Of a DNA stretch of 64,000 nucleotides, positions 46,024 to 55,307 are shown piece by piece. The first letter of the stretch is position 1. Each line of letters begins with the position of its first letter. Source of the stretch: Thinopyrum elongatum (Eukaryota > Streptophyta > Magnoliopsida > Poales > Poaceae). The stretch is taken from the NCBI GenBank assembly GCA_011799875.1, contig CM022300.1, positions 110,125,201 to 110,189,200 on the forward strand, written 5' to 3'. The notes below the pieces were generated by a model. That model did no database searches and was not told the DNA's origin. It saw only the letters and a program-made list of their open reading frames with translations. The position numbers and the translations under genes were made by a program.

Positions 46024-46146
46024 CTCCCTCCGTTACAAAATAGTTGATTTGGATTTATCTAGATACAGATGTATCTAACACTAAAATATGTCTAGATATA
46101 TCCGTATCTAGACAAATCTGAGTCAACTAATTTTGAACGGAGGGAG
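46024..46146. mobile_element. Stowaway MITE, 123 bp
   Basis: TIRs CTCCCTCCGTTACAAAATAG / complementary ATTTTGAACGGAGGGAG, flanked by TA on both sides (46022-46023, 46147-46148). The sequence is strongly palindromic (GATTTRTCTAGATAC... repeated inverted). Typical Tc1/Mariner-derived MITE. Confidence 0.92.
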
Positions 46147-46148
46147 TA

Positions 46149-46720
46149 AAACCCACAATTGAAATTTGTCCTTACGGATGGGCCGAACACAACATAGATT
46201 GAATATCGGTATGGGTATGCCCACACTTGTCTACGCAAAGGCGTGATGTGCATACTTATACATCATATACTCTTATGTTTAATTTCCAAGCCTGATGCGC
46301 AACTAACTTCAAGTTTGATATTATTTAGGACAAAACAGTTTGGATTTTTAATGCTGGTTCGTGGACGGCACCATAATGTGTTGCCCGATGTGTATACATA
46401 GGATATGGCTGAGGTTTAAGAGCTGGTTCTTTTGTTATAAAAAAGCCACGTACCTTTCATACATGCCAGAAAAAAACATAAGATTAAATTTTGTGAGACC
46501 TTTTTCTTTCAAAATCGTGTCCTAAAGAGTTTTGTGAGCTTCTTTTACAAAATCGAGTGAATTATCTTTATTTAATTATTTTTGCGTCATTTTCTTTTGA
46601 GAAACAGATGTAGTTTTATTCATACTATTTTTTTGAGAAAACTTTTATTCCTACTCAGGTACACTGATTTGGACTTAAGATCCAAAAAAAATATACAAAG
46701 TAACTCCTATCACTAAATAT
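46149..46720. other. Unassigned low-copy DNA
   Basis: AT-rich; no ORF, RNA gene or repeat structure recognised. Confidence 0.5.
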
Positions 46721-46722
46721 TA

Positions 46723-46779
46723 CTCCCTCCGATCCATATTAATTGGATTCCAGTGACAATTAATATGGATTAGAGGGAG
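46723..46779. mobile_element. Minimal Stowaway-like MITE, 57 bp
   Basis: Almost pure inverted repeat: CTCCCTCCGATCCATATTAA ... TTAATATGGATTAGAGGGAG, flanked by TA (46721-46722 and 46780-46781). Confidence 0.85.
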
Positions 46780-46781
46780 TA

Positions 46782-47280
46782 CATTGAGATCCCTTGAAAA
46801 CATTTTCTTCGTGGTATCAATCTTTGTTAGAAGAAATCCTCCCAAGACTTCGGTAAAGAAGCTGTAATTGGATTGAAGCTATGATGTTGTCACACTTTCA
46901 CCGACACGAACATTACCAATAAAGATTTTTGAAAGCGCTTCGAGTCGTCCATCCAAAAAGATGAGAAGCCTTAATCGATGAACGTACTTGTGGGCCGGTG
47001 ATGATCCACAAGAAGTGAAGGTCGTCAGATCACAATATCTTCACCATGATGTTAATGAAAGATTTCACCTCCATAAAGAATAAAACCAACAAAAAAGCTT
47101 TACACACTAACATAAACCCATCAGATTCAAATAATTGGATCTGTGATGACACAAAACTCTCTACTTCATGACACCGCCAAAAGAATGAGAGTCATTTTAT
47201 TCTCGCAAAATACGATGATCACTAGACGTTGACCAAAAACACAAAACACTTGAAGATCCGAGCCCCACCTCTCAGCGCCA
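46782..47280. other. Unassigned low-copy DNA
   Basis: No open reading frame of note and no recognised element; composition is ordinary for intergenic sequence. Confidence 0.45.
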
Positions 47281-48120
47281 AGATAGCGTTTGATCAACAT
47301 TCAAGGCCAGTTATTTTGGGCGGCTTACAAAAAATAAGCTGCATCTCCCCATCTTAAAAAATAAGTCGCCTCTTAAGTTTGTTTAGACTTCTAAATTAGT
47401 TATCATATAACTATTTTCGAAAAATATATATGAAAAGAGCGAAACTAAAGACTTCCTCTTGTTTTCCCCCGCTAACCCTAGGCGGCTATGGCAAACTTTT
47501 CCCTCCAGGCTTCACCGACGAGCCCGTGGATTCACCTCCCCTTTCCATGCTACTCCGACGGTCGGTGGAAGGGAGGGGAATCTCGGTGCCTACGCTCAGT
47601 TAGTAGTTTAGGTTAGATTTTTTTAGTCCTCGCAGGTGCGACGCTCAGGCGGATGGGGAAGATTCTTCTCCGAGTTTGTCTTCTGCGCTCCGATCCTCCT
47701 CGAGTTTGTTCGTCTAGACGTAGTCGACAGAGTTTCGGTGTAGATTCCTGTCGTCTCTTTAGGACTGGTGTTTTTCATCATGTGGCGAGATTTGGTGTCG
47801 GGTGCTTCAGATCTATGCAAGGTTTCAATGACGATGACTGCAGTTTAAAGGCGCTGGTCCTTGGGGACATGTGCACGAAAACTTTCCGGTTATCATCTAC
47901 AAGGTCAAGCCAGCTCCGGTAGAGGAGCGGCGATAGCGACGCGTTGTCGGCTTGGTCTGATTGGAATATATAGTGGTCGTTCGGTGTTCTCAAAATCTCG
48001 ATGTAATTTATTACGTTTGAGGTGCTTTATACAACTTTTCTAACAGATCTGATCTTTGTTGAAAAAAAAACTAGTTTAGAAGTCGCAGTGAATAAGATAG
48101 GTGGCAAAAAGCATCTCCAA
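47281..48120 (+). mobile_element. Possible retro-insert inside an inverted-repeat element
   Basis: A GC-richer block (47450-48060) ends in a run of nine A (48061-48069), as a LINE or SINE would. Outside it are inverted arms GACTTCTAAATTAGTT (about 47388-47403) and AACTAGTTTAGAAGTC (about 48069-48084). No coding domain is recognised. It could instead be a captured gene fragment. Confidence 0.3.
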
Positions 48121-49698
48121 CCGCAACCCACAAATTTCCTCCCGCATCGGACATGGATGCAGGAGGACGCCATCCTACTGTAGCCGCATACATTTCAAAC
48201 TTTTTCTAACAAACTGGATGCGTGCAAACAAGGCGGATTTCATATAAACATGACGGATTTCATACAAACCGGACGAAAACGGTTACATTTTGGACATATT
48301 TTCAACTAAAAAGCTAAAACTATGTGCACGTACGATCGCGCAGAGCTCCACTCCCATGACACGGATACACTACACTAGTCTACGGCCGGCCGCGACGGAT
48401 CCCTTTATCTTTCCCATGTCCGGCAGCCCGCTAACCGGACTGCCGGGAGCCCCGGAGGGATATTCTTCCCCCGTATCTTCCCTATGTTCGGCTGCGCCGC
48501 TCATCGGAACAGCAAAGAGGGTGCTTCAACCGGAGGGGAATGGTGCTTCCGTGGAGCTCAGGCGAGTGCCCAGAATGGTCTGAGATAAAGGAGAACCGGT
48601 CGGGTCACTGAAGGTGGCCTTCCTGGGACCCAAGCGGCGGCGGCCTTCCGTGTTCTACTTCTCCTCGATGATGGCGGCGGGCGCGAACGTGCGGGCTGCC
48701 ACCTCGTCGACATCCGCGCAGCCGGCTTCTTTCTCTGCGTGCATGGCGCGGCTACGCGCGCGTTGAAGGTGGATGGCACGGTCGCAGGCACTGGATGCGG
48801 CGAGGTCCGTGCCGCCGTGCTCCCCGCCGTGCCGGGATGGAGCAACTCGCCACTCCTCCGCGAGCTAGCTTCGAGCGGCGAGTTGCTGAACCACGCGCCG
48901 CCTTGGGGCGGCAACTGGCTCCGTCGGGCTAGGCGAGGGAGGTGGAGCACCGAGCCGCCTCGCTCATATTCGGCGGGCTCGGCCGACCACCCAGCCGACT
49001 TGTATGTCGGAGAACCGCTCTTCGGAAGCCATCAGAAGAGTGGAGAAAATGGCGAAGAAGGAGATGGGGGAGCGGCGAAGGGGTGCGATTCTTACCCCGC
49101 GTCTGGCCTCGTTTAAATAAAGGGAGGACGGAAGGAGCTCGGCTGGCGTTGCGTTTAATGCTGACCGGCTCATGAACGGACGTGTGGCCTGAGTAGGTTT
49201 CTCGGCTTTCACACGGTTTTAATGGAGGCGTTCGAATGCGGCGAAGAGGCGTGTTCAGTCGGGCGTGCAGTGGGCGGTGCCCTCGGCCGGCGCGCCGCTT
49301 CAAATGGCGGAGGCAGTGAGAGGTTGCGTCCGCCCTGAGCCGCCTTCAATGTGTAGCGGTGCGCTCTACAGCGGCATGAATGCGGACAGCTATTGCCAGA
49401 CGGGAAGCACGCGTGAGAGGGGGAGGATTTTTGATGGGCCAGGGCGGTCAGAAGCGAGCCTGGGATTGCTCCGGACTCCCGCAAACCTCCCCACGATTGT
49501 TTCCAATTTACGAGAGAAAACCGACACAGTACCATGTTGGATGACTTCTGCGGTCCGAACGGGTGCAGGAGATTTGAGGTCGGCCTCGAAGATGCCCTGA
49601 GAAAAGCAATGGCCCTAGCTATCGTGCTCTCCACCTCGGCACATGCAAATTCTGTTTTGAGCATGGCACATGCATATTCGTAGGCTACAATTAAACGT
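48121..49698. other. GC-rich intergenic block, unassigned
   Basis: Contains GC-rich overlapping frames on both strands (48290-49660) with no recognisable domain and no consistent codon bias. It may be a degenerate non-autonomous DNA transposon or a gene fragment; boundaries were not found. Confidence 0.35.
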
Positions 49699-49706
49699 TA
49701 AATCTT

Positions 49707-50539
49707 CCAAAAAAAACTAACACCCACACGTGTGGCATCTTGCACATCGCCCACACGTCTTCTTTATCACTTATTTTGCCACATGTCAACAGATGACATC
49801 AGCAGGAATCTTTTTGGTTTTCGGCTTAAAAATGTTTTATCTCCTAATTAAAAAATCAAATTAAAAATCCGTTTTCACCATTAAATCCATCTCGACGAGA
49901 TCTTCAAAATTAGACCTCATGTTGATATGTTTCAACGAATTTTTTTTCCTCAAAAGTTGCCATGATGTTTACACTGTAGTTGCCATAGTGCTTAAACTAA
50001 AGTTGCCATGTGGCAATTTCAGTTTGTAGAGTATGGCAATTTTAGTATTTTGATGATGGCAACTCCAGTACTTTGACCATGAAAATTATTTTTTGTATGA
50101 ACCATGGCAATTTTAAGTGCATGTATCATGGCAATTTTAGTTTATGGTTCATGGCAAGTCTAGTTTCTTAATTCCCCATTTTATAAATCTCAAAATTTAC
50201 TTTTAAATGTAGAAGAAAATAACTGAAACATATCATGGCAACTTCAGTGTAAATACCATGGCAATTCATGTGCAATAGACATGGCAACTTTTAACCCAAA
50301 ATAAATTTCGTCGAAACATATCAACATGGGATCTAATTTCGAAGATCTCGTCGCGAGGGATTTAATGATGAAAACGGATCTTCAATCGGATTTTTCATTT
50401 AAGAAATAAAATATTTTAAAAACTGAAAATCCAAAAAGATTCTCACATGCATGCATGCGGTGACGTGGCGTAGTCTGTGTGTTATAGGGCGTGTGGGTGG
50501 GTTTCGCTCCCACCACACATGTGGACATTAGCGTTGTCC
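49707..50539. mobile_element. Long-TIR Mutator-like (MULE-type) MITE, 833 bp
   Basis: Left and right ~250 bp are imperfect inverted repeats; for example ATCCGTTTTCACCATTAAAT (49867) mirrors the sequence near 50377. The element is flanked by TAAATCTT (49699-49706 and 50540-50547), 8 exact bases, or 9 with one mismatch as expected for Mutator. The centre (49950-50290) is a run of TTGCCATG/ATGGCAA units. No transposase. It ends 328 bp before the hyccin start codon. Confidence 0.75.
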
Positions 50540-50547
50540 TAAATCTT

Positions 50548-50867
50548 AGGTCACTACTTTTTCAACATTTGGTTGAAACTTTAAAGAATAATAAAAAGAT
50601 ACGCTGAAATTGGGAAGTTGGCGGTGGACTGCGCGCAGCGGCGTAGAACGCCGGCTCCCTTTCCCTTCCCTTGAGCTGTCTGCCCATTGACCATCGGCAC
50701 AACTGCCAACAAATTGTTCCAACTTACAAAATAGCCCCTCCCGTAACACGGAACCACCGAAAGGCCCATTCCAGAGCTGAAACACAGGGAGGGTGGGTGG
50801 GAGAGAGGACGACTCCAAATCTCATCTCGTCTTCTCCGCCGCCGGCAAGCCAGCCAGCCAGCTAGCC
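50548..50867 (+). promoter_or_regulatory. Presumed proximal promoter and 5' UTR of the hyccin gene
   Basis: 320 bp between the MULE-type element and the ATG. No clear TATA box. A pyrimidine/purine-rich stretch near 50780-50860 (ctcatctcgtcttctccgcc) looks like a plant 5' UTR. Extent is inferred. Confidence 0.4.
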
Positions 50868-52190
50868 ATGCCTACCTCCCCGGCCGCCTCCGCCGGAGCC
50901 GTCGCCTCCCCCTCCGGATCCTCCCCGGCCTCCGCCGCCGCGTCGGCGGCCGGCCCGGCCACCCCGTCCTGGTGGGAGTCCGTCTCCCAGGCGCGCTCCC
51001 GCATCCTCGCGCTCGCCTCCTTCCTCCCTCCCGAGGTCTCCCCCGGCGTTTCGGCGCTCGCGGACTCCGACCGCCCCGCCCGCGCGCTCCTCCGCTCCGC
51101 CGCTGCCTACGACGCCCTCTCCGGGGCGCTCCGCGCGGGGGGCCGCGCCGACGACCCCGCCTGCCACTGGCTCTACGACACGCTCCTCTCCCAGGACCCC
51201 GACCTCCGCCTCGCCGCGCTCGCCTTCCTCCCGCTCCTCTCGTCGCTCTACCTCCTCCGCCTGCCTCCCGCGCTCCCATCCTCGCTCTCTGGCTTCGAGG
51301 CCGTCCTCCTCGCCGTCTACTCTTCCGAGGCCAAGAGCCGCCAGGGAAAGCCTGTGCTTGTCCATGTCCCCGACCTCTCCGTCCCCTCCCTGTACCACAC
51401 TCCGCAGTCCAGCCCCAGCTCGAGATCGCCTCGCCGGCCGCACCCGCCGCCGATCCCCCCTCCTCCCGCAAATGTGGTGGTGGGCGTGCTGTCGCCGCCG
51501 CTGGAGCCACAGGCTGCAGTGAAGTCGACCAAGCGCGCGGGGATTATAGGGGTCGCCTTTGAGGCGTACTACGCCAAGATCGCGCAGATGCCCCCTGCAT
51601 CCAAGGTGGATGCCTGCAATGCGGTGGCTGCCTGGGCGGGGCAGTACTGCAGGTGCCGTTTTGAGCTTGATGAAGAGCTGGAGGTGGAGGAAGGGGATTC
51701 TATGGGCTCCATGTCGCCATTGTCCAACGATGCTGAGAATGGGAATGGGAAGGCCCTGGAGGAAGAATTGGCAAAGCTGAGTGTCAATGGAGACAGCAGT
51801 GGGCGGAATTGTGGTAAGGAGGAGGAGGTAAGGGAGGCGAGGGTGCAGCTCCCGTGGGAGTTGCTGCAGCCAGTGATGAGGGTTCTTGGGCACTGCTTGC
51901 TCGCGCCGCTGAACCCAATGGAGGTGCGGGATGCCGCCGCAGAAGCTGTGCGGGTTGTCTATGCCCGTGCATGTCATGACCTTGTGCCACAGGCAATCCT
52001 GGCAGCCCGGAGCTTGATTGAGCTTGACAAAAGCGCCCGCAAGGCTGCCAAGGCAGCAGCTGTAGCAGCCTCCGGAATAATGGTAGCTTCTGGCACAGCT
52101 GGAAGCACCGCATCGAGCTCCAGGCCAAGTTCCAAGCCAAATACGCCGAGCAAACAGCGTAAACCTGACATGCTGCTTGTGTCCAAATGA
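50868..52190 (+). CDS. Hyccin-family protein (FAM126-like), PI4K complex subunit, 440 aa
   Basis: Single-exon ORF. The start at 50868 (MPTSPAASAG) follows a UTR-like stretch; an in-frame ATG at 50793 would add 25 unconserved-looking residues. After a low-complexity Ala/Ser/Pro N-terminus, the hyccin domain shows SWWESVSQARSRILALASF (residues about 34-52) and ACHWLYDTLLSQDPDLRLAA (98-117), then FLPLLSSLYLLRLP. A Pro-rich linker (183-200) follows, then GVAFEAYYAKIAQMP (228-242), an acidic loop (265-325), QPVMRVLGHCLLAPLNP (334-350) and an Ala-rich tail. In plants and animals hyccin proteins scaffold the plasma-membrane phosphatidylinositol 4-kinase complex. Length is as expected for plant members. 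High GC falls 5' to 3', as in grass genes. I see no defect. Confidence 0.82.
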   Translation: MPTSPAASAGAVASPSGSSPASAAASAAGPATPSWWESVSQARSRILALASFLPPEVSPGVSALADSDRPARALLRSAAAYDALSGALRAGGRADDPACHWLYDTLLSQDPDLRLAALAFLPLLSSLYLLRLPPALPSSLSGFEAVLLAVYSSEAKSRQGKPVLVHVPDLSVPSLYHTPQSSPSSRSPRRPHPPPIPPPPANVVVGVLSPPLEPQAAVKSTKRAGIIGVAFEAYYAKIAQMPPASKVDACNAVAAWAGQYCRCRFELDEELEVEEGDSMGSMSPLSNDAENGNGKALEEELAKLSVNGDSSGRNCGKEEEVREARVQLPWELLQPVMRVLGHCLLAPLNPMEVRDAAAEAVRVVYARACHDLVPQAILAARSLIELDKSARKAAKAAAVAASGIMVASGTAGSTASSSRPSSKPNTPSKQRKPDMLLVSK

Positions 52191-52450
52191 GGTCAATTGC
52201 TCTGCATTTTGTGAAATTGCTTGTCACTGAAATGTCGACCAAGCCTAGTATACATTGCACGCGGAAGATTGTTTGTTATGGCTTGAAAAAATGATGGCTT
52301 GGTATGTTATGGCTCGAAAGACTGCTGGCTTGGTATGTTGCCAACTCTGTATTGTATGTTAACTTGCCTTATGTAGTTATGTTACTCGTTGCATATAGTT
52401 CACAAATCAATATATTTTATGATCCTGCATTCCTGCTTGTGGGTTGGTGA
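52191..52450 (+). other. Presumed hyccin 3' UTR
   Basis: AT-rich sequence after the TGA. It holds the first copy of a segment ('caactctgtatt...tatagttca') that recurs twice downstream. No canonical AATAAA is seen; the end point is a guess. Confidence 0.35.
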
Positions 52451-52571
52451 GGAGATTCAGTTGGAGTGAATACTATTGTTAATGGTTATTGTTGTAAATT
52501 TCAATCATATTCTGTTTGTCCATGTATTTCTTGCAATGCTCTGCACTTGAAGATGTTCTGTTTGTAGGTTG

Positions 52572-52680
52572 CAACTTTTATTTTGAACCGAAACAGCAGG
52601 AGAGTTTTGATATTATTTCTAATTAAACAGATATACAAAGCAATGTACAACGATACAAGGGTAATTAAAAATGATCAAAA
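52572..52680 (-). mobile_element. Possible LINE 3'-end remnant
   Basis: 'ttttattttgaaccgaaaca' followed by 'gcaggagag' resembles antisense 3' tails of grass LINEs. No TSD was found. Confidence 0.3.
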
Positions 52681-53744
52681 GAAAGGTTACAGGTTGATTC
52701 GTAGCTACTCAGTTTCTGATAGTTAGTAGTATTGATTGAGTTTGCTACTTGCTAGTAGATGGATTGAATAAGTAATGCATTCCAGGGACATGTTGGATGA
52801 TCTGAAATTGGTTCTGATTCTTCTTTCTGCTTTCTTCTATGGAGATATCGAGCGTTCTTGGATTGATGCCAAAAATTGGCATGCTAATATTTGGCATTGG
52901 CTAGTAATTTCTTGTTTACCAAATTTTCTTGCCAACCTCACATAAAGTTGCCAGCTTTTGCCAAGTCTGGGCTTTGCCAGTACACATTGGCTAGCCAAAT
53001 TTTGGTAGTGAACCAGTGCCCATCTTCACAAATTCATAATGGATTTCTGTTTTCACTTGAAGCATGATTTATAGTAGTTAAAAAGTGTTAGAATGCAGTA
53101 ATTAGCTGCTGCATGAGGCTAGATTTTTGTCTTTGTGAGCTTTTGTAACTCAATATGAAGCAACTTGTGCATTAGTATGATCGTTTAGCACTTAGTCTAC
53201 TAGATCATCAGTGCAGCTTGATTGTTATGGTTTTGTTATGCAGCTAACTCTGTATTCTGTGTTAATTGCCTTAAGTTACTTGTTCAATATAGTTCACAAA
53301 TCAATCTTCACGAATGCATTTGCTGATTGATAATGGAGTGTGCTCCTTGCTGGCTTTTAATAGTGTCAATTTTCGTGTTGTGCTGTTCATATATTTCTTA
53401 TGTATGTATAGTATTTTGATGAAAAAGTTATTCTCTTTCAGTACTACTCCAGGGGCAAGAGTATCTGATGGAAATAGCATAAACTGCAACACATTGTGTA
53501 TTCATGTGTCCCTAGGTTTTTAAAGCACCCCCACTTGGTGACTCATATTATTATATATACTCAGTCTGAAAGTTGGATTTTTTAATTATTTAAATTAAGT
53601 CAATAGTGAAAATTCCAAAATGAGAACATAAAGATCTGGCCAGTTTGCTCAGCTTGCATGACAATGTGATAAAATGGTCATTTTTGTATGTGAAGATGCA
53701 TCATGTATCATGTTAGCGATTCTCAGACTGAAGTCAATGTAATG

Positions 53745-53990
53745 CCAGGGGCAAGTGTTGAAATTTTTCCTTTAGAAATGGAAGTGTTGCATTCCATAGT
53801 AGGTGATGTTAGATTACTGCATTATAAAGCAATTCAATGCCTATTTGAACCTAGAAGATGTAATTTGCCAGGGACAAGTGTTGAAATTTTTCCTTTAGAA
53901 ATGAAAATGTTGCATTCCATAGTAGATGATGTTAGGTCACTGCATTATAAAGCAATTCAATGCCTATTTGAACCTAGAAGATGTAATTTG
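53745..53990 (+). repeat. Tandem duplication, two 123-bp units
   Basis: Units 53745-53867 and 53868-53990 differ at only a few positions. The period is exactly 41 codons and one frame (53703-54071) is open through both, with repeated text SVEIFPLEM and HYKAIQCLFEPRRCNL. No known domain; whether it is translated is unknown. Confidence 0.85.
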
Positions 53991-54860
53991 GCACAGCATG
54001 AGCGTTATGATGGGTTGGCACAAACTGGGCACGCTTTTGTTTCATCCCAATGTGTGTTGCTGCCTCTCTAGCACTTGGTATATTCCTTATTTTAACAAAG
54101 AGAAAGAAGATTTAGATACGATTGGAAATCAACTTTTTTTTGTATCTTCATCCATAGATCCTTTACTCATATTTTCAAAATTGGAATACCTAATCCAATG
54201 CAAAATTATGCTGCTTACAGTGGTGGAAAGTCGGTATGTATCCACTCTGATTTTACCCCTAACGCGCAGTGTGTAAACAATCTTGCTGTGGCTCAGTAAA
54301 CCGTTTGCTTTGTATGTATAGCCAACTCTGTATTTGTATGCTGACTTGCCTTATGCTGTTGCATATAGTTCATGAATCGGTCTGTTGTAATATCACTGTC
54401 ATTACGGACTTGTTTGCCCATGTATTTCTTGCACTATTGCGTGCAGATGTTTCTTTTGGGAATGGGGTTTAAGTCTTCGAGCGATTTTGCTGGTGGTCTA
54501 ATGCATTTCAGACTTCCAGTCATGGAAACGGCTACTGAGCTCAAGACAGATCGTTGTGGTGCGAGTCTCTGCTTTGCTTTTCAGTAGATATCATCATATA
54601 CCAACTTATAATGGACCATGGTAGTTAGTTATACGTGGGTTTATCTTTTTACTGGATTGTATGTGTATTGATGATTGCTGGACTGAGAACAAACTTGTGG
54701 AGTACTCATGTTCACTCCAACATGAAGCTGCCTCTGCATCCTGCTGAGCGTCTGTCATGGAACATGGCGGAAGTTTACTTATCCCCTGCTTGGAAATTGG
54801 AAATTGGTGTTTTTAGCCCGATGATGAGTACAACCTTCTAACCCAAGCTGACTCTTCGCC

Positions 54861-55160
54861 ATGGAGGACTGGTCTGTGCTGCCGGAGGACCTCTTGCTCG
54901 TCGCCATGCAGGTCCCAGACATCGTTCACTTTGGTGCCGTCAGCTGGACCTGGACCTGCAACTCCACGTTCTGTCGCCTCCGCCTGCCCAAGCAGCCCGG
55001 CGCAGATTTTTTGTTTTGTTTTGAGACAAGCGCAGATTCTCTAACTTGCACAAGCCAAGGTAGAGACTGCCTTAGGATGTCATCCATTTCGAATCCCACA
55101 GCTGCTGCATCTCAAAGCTCCCTCAACTCGCCAACCCACGTAATGCTTTGGCCCAAATAA
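54861..55160 (+). pseudogene. F-box gene fragment (DUF295-type), truncated
   Basis: The frame begins MEDWSVLPEDLLLVAMQVPD and continues VHFGAVSWTWTCNSTFCRLR then LPKQPG, matching the N-terminal F-box of the large grass F-box/DUF295 family, which binds SKP1 in SCF ubiquitin ligases. The two normal residues around the conserved W region are altered, and homology stops after ~50 residues. The rest (to 55160) is unrelated and no C-terminal domain follows. Probably a decayed, 3'-truncated copy. Confidence 0.65.
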
Positions 55161-55230
55161 GGCCCAGTTAGGGAGTCAGACGAGCCCATGCACCGATTCA
55201 GTTCAGGAACACACATCTAGTTCAGTTCAG

Positions 55231-55293
55231 AACACGCCTGTTAACATTGCCACTGATCAATAAAGACTAGCTATCTTTTGCTAAAAAGAAAAC
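55231..55293 (+). mobile_element. 63-bp 5'-truncated retro-insert with 14-bp TSD
   Basis: The insert ends 'aataaagactagctatc...gctaaaaagaaaac', a LINE-like 3' end with a decayed A tail. Flanks CTAGTTCAGTTCAG occur at 55217-55230 and 55294-55307. Confidence 0.65.
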
Positions 55294-55307
55294 CTAGTTC
55301 AGTTCAG

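Larger units (their letters stand above)
52262..54450 (+). repeat. Three diverged direct repeats downstream of hyccin
   Basis: The motif 'ccaactctgtatt ... cttgccttatg ... tatagttca' occurs at about 52347-52410, 53243-53305 and 54322-54375. A second block, 'ccatgtatttcttgca', follows copies 1 and 3 (about 52519 and 54418). Spacing is ~0.9-1.1 kb. It looks like old tandem duplication of the 3' flank. Confidence 0.6.

Noticed and set aside
48290..49664. Possible gene in the GC-rich block
   Set aside because: Frames are short, overlap on both strands and show no recognisable domain or splice pattern.
50862..52196. 444-codon minus frame opposite hyccin
   Set aside because: Shadow of the GC-rich hyccin coding strand; Arg/Gly low complexity.
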